A DNA stretch of 17,181 nt, taken from positions 1-17,181 of the forward strand of contig JABJNS010000070.1 of the NCBI GenBank assembly GCA_018664745.1. The letters are read 5' to 3'. Shown here in pieces: positions 13,400-17,181 of this stretch (positions are counted from its first letter, which is position 1; each line of letters opens with the position of its first letter). The notes under the pieces were generated by a model. The model did not search any database. It had not been told where the DNA came from and was given only the letters and a program-made list of their open reading frames with translations. The stretch comes from Flavobacteriales bacterium. Lineage in GTDB: Bacteria; Bacteroidota; Bacteroidia; Flavobacteriales; BACL11. Position numbers and translations under genes: made by a program.

Positions 13400-14866
13400 T
13401 TACAGCTTAAACCAGTTTTCTGCTCTTTCTTTATTCTTTTGAGCATAAACATCTTCCTTATACACAAATTCATTACTAACTCCATTGTAGCTATAATCCT
13501 CACCTAAGCGTTCATGGTTTTTGGCAATATCTTCAATTGCATTCATAATAAAATGCATCTCTTCATCAGTCATAGTAGGGTGTATTGACATACGCACCCA
13601 ACCTGGTTTTGAAGTTAAATCTCCTTCATTAATTTTTGAGGTAATCGCACAAGATTGTTCGGTGTCAACATTTAATAAAATGTGTCCGTAAGTTCCAGCA
13701 CAAGAACAACCTCCTCTTACTTGTATTCCGTATTTATCGTTCAATAATTGAACAGCCAAATTAAAATGCAAATCATCAATATAAAAAGAATAAACCCCTA
13801 ATCGTTCAGGGAAATTATCAGCTAAAACATGTACATTTTTAAGTTCAGAAAACTTATTCCAAATAATTTTATGCAATTCATGTTCTCTATCTAAAATATT
13901 TTGGACTCCCATTTTCTCTTTTAACTGAATAGAAAGGGCAGTTTTTATAGTTTGTAAAAAAGCAGGTGTACCTCCATCTTCTCTTGCTTCAATATCATCC
14001 ACATATTTATGTTCTCCCCAAGGATTTGTCCAATCAACTGTTCCTCCACCAGGATTATCAGGCACCTTATTAGTATACAATTCCTTCTTAAAAGCTAAAA
14101 TTCCAGTTGCTCCCGGTCCTCCTAAAAACTTATGAGGTGAAAAATAAATTGCATCCAATTGCTGTTTCGGATTTTCAGGATGCATATTAATATCAATATA
14201 AGGAGCCGAACAAGCAAAATCAACAAAACATAATCCTCCATTATCATGAATTATTTCAGCAATCTCAAAATATGGAGTAAACACGCCCGTAACGTTAGAG
14301 CAAGAGGTAACAGCAGCCATTTTTAGTTCTCTATCTGAATATTTATCCAACAAAACTCTAAACCCTTCCAAATCAATATGACCTTCTTTTGTATGAGGAA
14401 TAAGTTGTACTTCACAGGTAGTTTCTAACCATGAAGTTTGATTTGAATGATGCTCCATATGAGTTACAAAAACAACAGGTCTATTTTTTATTTCTACCTG
14501 ATCTCTAAATTTTTCGTGTATTTTTAATCCTAAAATTCTTTGAAACTTATTCACCAACATAGTCATTCCTGCTCCTGCTGAAATAAGCACATCATCATCA
14601 TTAGCCCCAATATGTTTTTTGATAATATGGGTAGCTTCATGAAAAGCCAAACTCATTGTTGCACCAGTTGTTGAAGTTTCAGTATGGGTATTGGCAACAA
14701 AAGGGAAAATATCATTATTTAACTTATCCTCTATCTCTTTATAGATTCTTCCACTTGCTGTCCAATCGGCATAGATTATTTTTTGTTCTCCAAATGGAGA
14801 TGTAAAAGTTTGATCTCTACCAACTACTTGATTTCTGAAAGGTGAAAAATATTTTTCTAAACTCAT
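13400..14866 (-). CDS. Class V aminotransferase-fold PLP enzyme (cysteine-desulfurase-like)
   Basis: A 488-residue PLP enzyme of the class V aminotransferase/cysteine desulfurase superfamily. The Schiff-base lysine is K246 in FSPHKFLGGPGATG, the PLP-ring aspartate is D216 in VDFACSAPY, and MEHHSNQTSW (about 137-146) supplies the stacking histidine. Near the C-terminus is VRGGCSCAGTYGH with C387 and C389, at about the place where SufS/CsdA desulfurases hold their catalytic cysteine, although the motif is not the usual RxGxHCA. About 80 residues follow this motif. The true substrate is not clear: cysteine desulfurase, selenocysteine lyase and other lyase activities are all possible. No suf or isc genes adjoin. 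I chose the ATG at 14866; a TTG two codons earlier is possible. It starts 8 nt after the ldcA stop, in one operon. Confidence 0.85.
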   Translation of the reverse strand: MSLEKYFSPFRNQVVGRDQTFTSPFGEQKIIYADWTASGRIYKEIEDKLNNDIFPFVANTHTETSTTGATMSLAFHEATHIIKKHIGANDDDVLISAGAGMTMLVNKFQRILGLKIHEKFRDQVEIKNRPVVFVTHMEHHSNQTSWLETTCEVQLIPHTKEGHIDLEGFRVLLDKYSDRELKMAAVTSCSNVTGVFTPYFEIAEIIHDNGGLCFVDFACSAPYIDINMHPENPKQQLDAIYFSPHKFLGGPGATGILAFKKELYTNKVPDNPGGGTVDWTNPWGEHKYVDDIEAREDGGTPAFLQTIKTALSIQLKEKMGVQNILDREHELHKIIWNKFSELKNVHVLADNFPERLGVYSFYIDDLHFNLAVQLLNDKYGIQVRGGCSCAGTYGHILLNVDTEQSCAITSKINEGDLTSKPGWVRMSIHPTMTDEEMHFIMNAIEDIAKNHERLGEDYSYNGVSNEFVYKEDVYAQKNKERAENWFKL

Positions 14867-14874
14867 ATTCAATT

Positions 14875-15771
14875 TTATTCTTGCGACAAACTTACGCTAT
14901 TTTCATTTATTTCCAATACTGATTCTACACCTAATCTTATGCACCTATTATCCGTCAAATGCCCTGCAGGAAAACCAAAGCAAATTGGGAAATCATAGTC
15001 TTTAGTGTGTTCTAAAATTATCTCCTCTGCTGTTTTACCAAAGGGGATAGCATTGTCATTCATATCACTCATTCCCCCAACAATTAATCCTTTTAGTTTT
15101 GTAAATTTTCCATTGCGCTTCAGGTTCATTATCATCCTATCCATATGGTATAAATATTCATCCAAATCTTCAATAAACAATATTTTTCCATCTGTATTTA
15201 TATCCGAATCTGACCCTAATAAACTATATAAATTTGAAAGATTTCCACCAACTACTTCTCCTTCAACTTTTCCATATTTATTGTATGGATGCGCCTTACA
15301 TTCAATTTTATCTTTAATTCCAAAAAGAGCCTTTTTAAATGATTCTAAACTTTCCTTAGTATTAGTCTCAAAATTTATAGGCATAGTCGCATGCAAACTT
15401 GCAAGACCTAAAGTATTCAAATGCGAATGCAAAACAGTAACATCACTGTAACCAACAATCCATTTTGGATTTTTTTTCAAGTTTGAAAAATCAATATTAT
15501 CAATAACTTGAACAGTACCATAACCGCCCCTTGCGCACAATATTGCTTTTATGCTTTTATCATCTATCATACTTTGCAAATCAGCACTTCTCTGCTGTAT
15601 TGTTCCTGAAAATTGATTGTCAACACCAAGAAGGTTGCTACCCAATACCACTTGTAACCCCCAACTTTCAAGGGTTTTAATTGCTAAAGTTAATTCTTCT
15701 AAAGTAATTTTTCGGGCTGTAGAGATAATACCAATCTTATCACCAATTCTTAATTTTTTAGGGATTATCAT
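14875..15771 (-). CDS. ldcA: LD-carboxypeptidase, peptidase family S66
   Basis: A 298-residue serine peptidase of family S66 (muramoyltetrapeptide carboxypeptidase). It removes the terminal D-alanine from tetrapeptide stems during cytoplasmic murein recycling. The Ser-Glu-His triad is visible: S109 in VGYSDVT, E201 in FIEDLDEYLYHMDRM, and H271 in PAGHLTDNRCIRLG. ARGGYGT (80-86) and VGGNLSNLYSLLGS (174-187) are further family signatures. There is no signal peptide, which fits a cytoplasmic recycling enzyme. Family S66 also includes microcin-immunity proteins of the MccF type, but the length and context favour the housekeeping role. The ATG at 15771 faces metG across 59 bp. The downstream aminotransferase-fold gene starts 8 nt after its stop. 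Confidence 0.92.
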   Translation of the reverse strand: MIIPKKLRIGDKIGIISTARKITLEELTLAIKTLESWGLQVVLGSNLLGVDNQFSGTIQQRSADLQSMIDDKSIKAILCARGGYGTVQVIDNIDFSNLKKNPKWIVGYSDVTVLHSHLNTLGLASLHATMPINFETNTKESLESFKKALFGIKDKIECKAHPYNKYGKVEGEVVGGNLSNLYSLLGSDSDINTDGKILFIEDLDEYLYHMDRMIMNLKRNGKFTKLKGLIVGGMSDMNDNAIPFGKTAEEIILEHTKDYDFPICFGFPAGHLTDNRCIRLGVESVLEINENSVSLSQE

Positions 15772-15798
15772 AAATGCAGTTTATTCGTTTGTAAAACT

Positions 15799-15806
15799 TA
15801 TCTTTG
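15799..15806 (+). promoter_or_regulatory. -7 box of the metG promoter
   Basis: TATCTTTG fits TAnnTTTG exactly and lies 24 nt before the metG ATG. The same 8-mer precedes plsC. A minus-strand near-match TAAGTTTT (15793-15800) for ldcA overlaps its first two bases, so the two divergent start sites would compete. No TTG is seen at -33 spacing. Confidence 0.58.
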
Positions 15807-15830
15807 CGAAAATAATTCTTTCTGAGAGAA

Positions 15831-17181
15831 ATGAGCATAAAAAGATACACAGTTACTTCAGCACTACCTTACGCAAATGGGCCTTTACATATTGGGCACA
15901 TTGCAGGAGCCTATTTACCAGCCGATATTTATGTTCGTTATTTAAAAGGAAAAGGACATGATGTTGCTTTTGTTTGTGGATCAGACGAGCATGGTGCTGC
16001 CATTACTTTGCGTGCAAAAAAAGAGGGTGTTTCTCCACAAGAAATTGTAGATAAATACCATAACATCAATAAAAAAGCATTTGCTGATTTTGGAATTGAC
16101 TTTAGTATTTATCACAGAACATCAGCTGAATTACATCATGAAACGGCACAAGATTTTTTCAAAACACTAGAAGATAAAAATGTGTTCACTAAAAAAACAG
16201 CTGAACAATATTATGATGAAGAAAATAAGCAGTTTTTAGCGGACAGATACATTAGTGGCGAGTGCCCAAAGTGTAATGCTGCAGGAGCTTATGGCGATCA
16301 ATGTGAAAAATGTGGCTCAGCACTTAGCCCTGAAGAATTGATAAATCCGAAATCAACTTTAAGTGGAAATACACCCATAAAAAAAGAAACTTCCCATTGG
16401 TATTTGCCAATGCAAAATCATGAACAGTGGTTAAAACCATGGATTGAAAATGGGATATTGAATGGCGAAAATCATCATGACCCTAAAACTTGGAGAAGCC
16501 AAGTAATCGGACAATGCAAATCATGGATTGATGGAGGGTTACAAGCCCGTGCCATGACGCGTGATTTGGATTGGGGAGTAAAAGTGCCGGTAAAAGATGC
16601 TGATGGAAAAGTTCTTTATGTTTGGCTAGATGCTCCTATTGGTTATATATCAGCTACTAAAAAATGGGCTGCTGAAAATAATAAAAATTGGGAAGATTAC
16701 TGGAAAAATGAAGACACTGAATTAGTGCATTTTATTGGAAAAGACAATATTGTTTTACATTGTATTATTTTCCCAATCATCTTAAAGGCACATGAAGGAT
16801 ATATTTTACCAACAAATGTCCCTGCAAACGAGTTTTTAAATTTAGAAGGGGAAAAATTATCTACCTCTCGTAATTGGGCAATTTGGTTACACGAATATTT
16901 AGAGGATTTCAAAGGGCAAGAAGATGCCTTGCGTTATGCACTTTGCGCTACTGCCCCTGAAAATAAGGATACTGATTTTACTTGGGCTGATTTTCAGGCT
17001 AGAAACAACAATGAATTAGTTGCCATCTTTGGAAATTTCATCAACCGTGTAGTGGTTTTAACAAATAAATATTGGGATGGAATTGTTCCGACTTGTAACA
17101 CGCTTGATACTTATGATAAAGAGGTGTTAGAAAAACTGAAGGCATTCCCTGATAAAATTGGGGCCTCTATTGAAAAATATC
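15831..17181 (+). CDS. metG: Methionyl-tRNA synthetase, N-terminal part (runs off right edge)
   Basis: The first 450 codons of MetRS, open to the window edge with no frameshift. The ATG at 15831 opens MSIKRYTVTSALPYANGPLHIGH, with the HIGH motif at 20-23. The connective-peptide zinc knuckle keeps all four cysteines (C145, C148, C158, C161), placing it in the two-CxxC MetG group. The KMSKS loop appears as KLSTS (342-346), a variant I associate with normal Bacteroidota MetRS. CGSDEHGAAIT and YVWLDAPIGYISA are further family blocks. The missing C-terminal part should hold the rest of the anticodon-binding domain and probably a tRNA-binding OB-fold domain. It is divergent from ldcA and has its own promoter. 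Confidence 0.96.
   Translation, partial: MSIKRYTVTSALPYANGPLHIGHIAGAYLPADIYVRYLKGKGHDVAFVCGSDEHGAAITLRAKKEGVSPQEIVDKYHNINKKAFADFGIDFSIYHRTSAELHHETAQDFFKTLEDKNVFTKKTAEQYYDEENKQFLADRYISGECPKCNAAGAYGDQCEKCGSALSPEELINPKSTLSGNTPIKKETSHWYLPMQNHEQWLKPWIENGILNGENHHDPKTWRSQVIGQCKSWIDGGLQARAMTRDLDWGVKVPVKDADGKVLYVWLDAPIGYISATKKWAAENNKNWEDYWKNEDTELVHFIGKDNIVLHCIIFPIILKAHEGYILPTNVPANEFLNLEGEKLSTSRNWAIWLHEYLEDFKGQEDALRYALCATAPENKDTDFTWADFQARNNNELVAIFGNFINRVVVLTNKYWDGIVPTCNTLDTYDKEVLEKLKAFPDKIGASIEKY

Noticed and set aside
15005..15451. 148-codon plus-strand open frame
   Set aside because: It lies wholly inside ldcA on the opposite strand, lacks promoter support, and its composition reads as antisense of a real gene. 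Other long opposite-strand frames (for example 667-966, 7500-7826, 12732-13055) were rejected for the same reason.
1..17181. CRISPR arrays, tRNA/rRNA genes, insertion sequences, prophage genes, attachment sites
   Set aside because: Intergenic gaps are all under 150 bp. None holds regularly spaced repeats, a tRNA-like segment, terminal inverted repeats with a transposase, or recombinase genes.

Overview
The window is about 17 kb of AT-rich, densely packed chromosome that reads as Bacteroidota, most likely a Flavobacteriia-type organism. The signs are exact TAnnTTTG -7 promoter boxes upstream of many genes, A/T-rich leaders without a clear Shine-Dalgarno, a lipoprotein carrying the GCMD...DDGSC repeat common in flavobacterial surface proteins, and a small four-helix membrane protein of a family I know mainly from flavobacteria. 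I see no insertion sequence, phage, CRISPR, tRNA or rRNA. The species cannot be named from the sequence.

Layout. (1) 1-215: left edge with the start of an unidentified minus-strand gene, preceded by a -7 box and three copies of an 11-bp motif. (2) 216-1769, minus: rbfA followed 6 nt later by a LolC/LolE-type permease, probably one operon. (3) 1807-3627, plus: an MsbA-like ABC exporter, divergent from rbfA across only 37 bp. (4) 3635-4304: a small module of an XRE-type regulator (minus) and a short secreted protein of unknown function (plus). Between them lies a perfect 24-bp palindrome overlapping the -33 element of the secreted-protein promoter. (5) 4332-5914, minus: a four-helix membrane protein and hflX, 9 nt apart. 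(6) 6004-10249, plus: two overlapping exported amidohydrolase-fold genes, then (10285-10932) a lipoprotein. (7) 10938-12331, minus: trpS and a UPF0306 flavin-binding-type protein 2 nt apart. (8) 12382-13399, plus: a plsC-type acyltransferase overlapping gatC. (9) 13400-15771, minus: an S66 LD-carboxypeptidase and a class V aminotransferase-fold protein. (10) 15831 to the right edge, plus: metG, truncated by the window.

Most genes are housekeeping: translation (rbfA, trpS, gatC, metG, hflX), envelope lipid and lipoprotein transport (LolCE-like permease, MsbA-like exporter, plsC) and peptidoglycan recycling (ldcA). The parts worth a second look are the XRE/palindrome/secreted-protein module, the amidohydrolase pair in which only one of three domains keeps its metal ligands, the repeated motif cluster at the left edge, and a group of genes whose -7 box sits only 4-5 nt before the ATG, which predicts leaderless transcripts. 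I found no clear multi-gene defence or otherwise new system. The regulator/secreted-protein pair is the best candidate for something undescribed.
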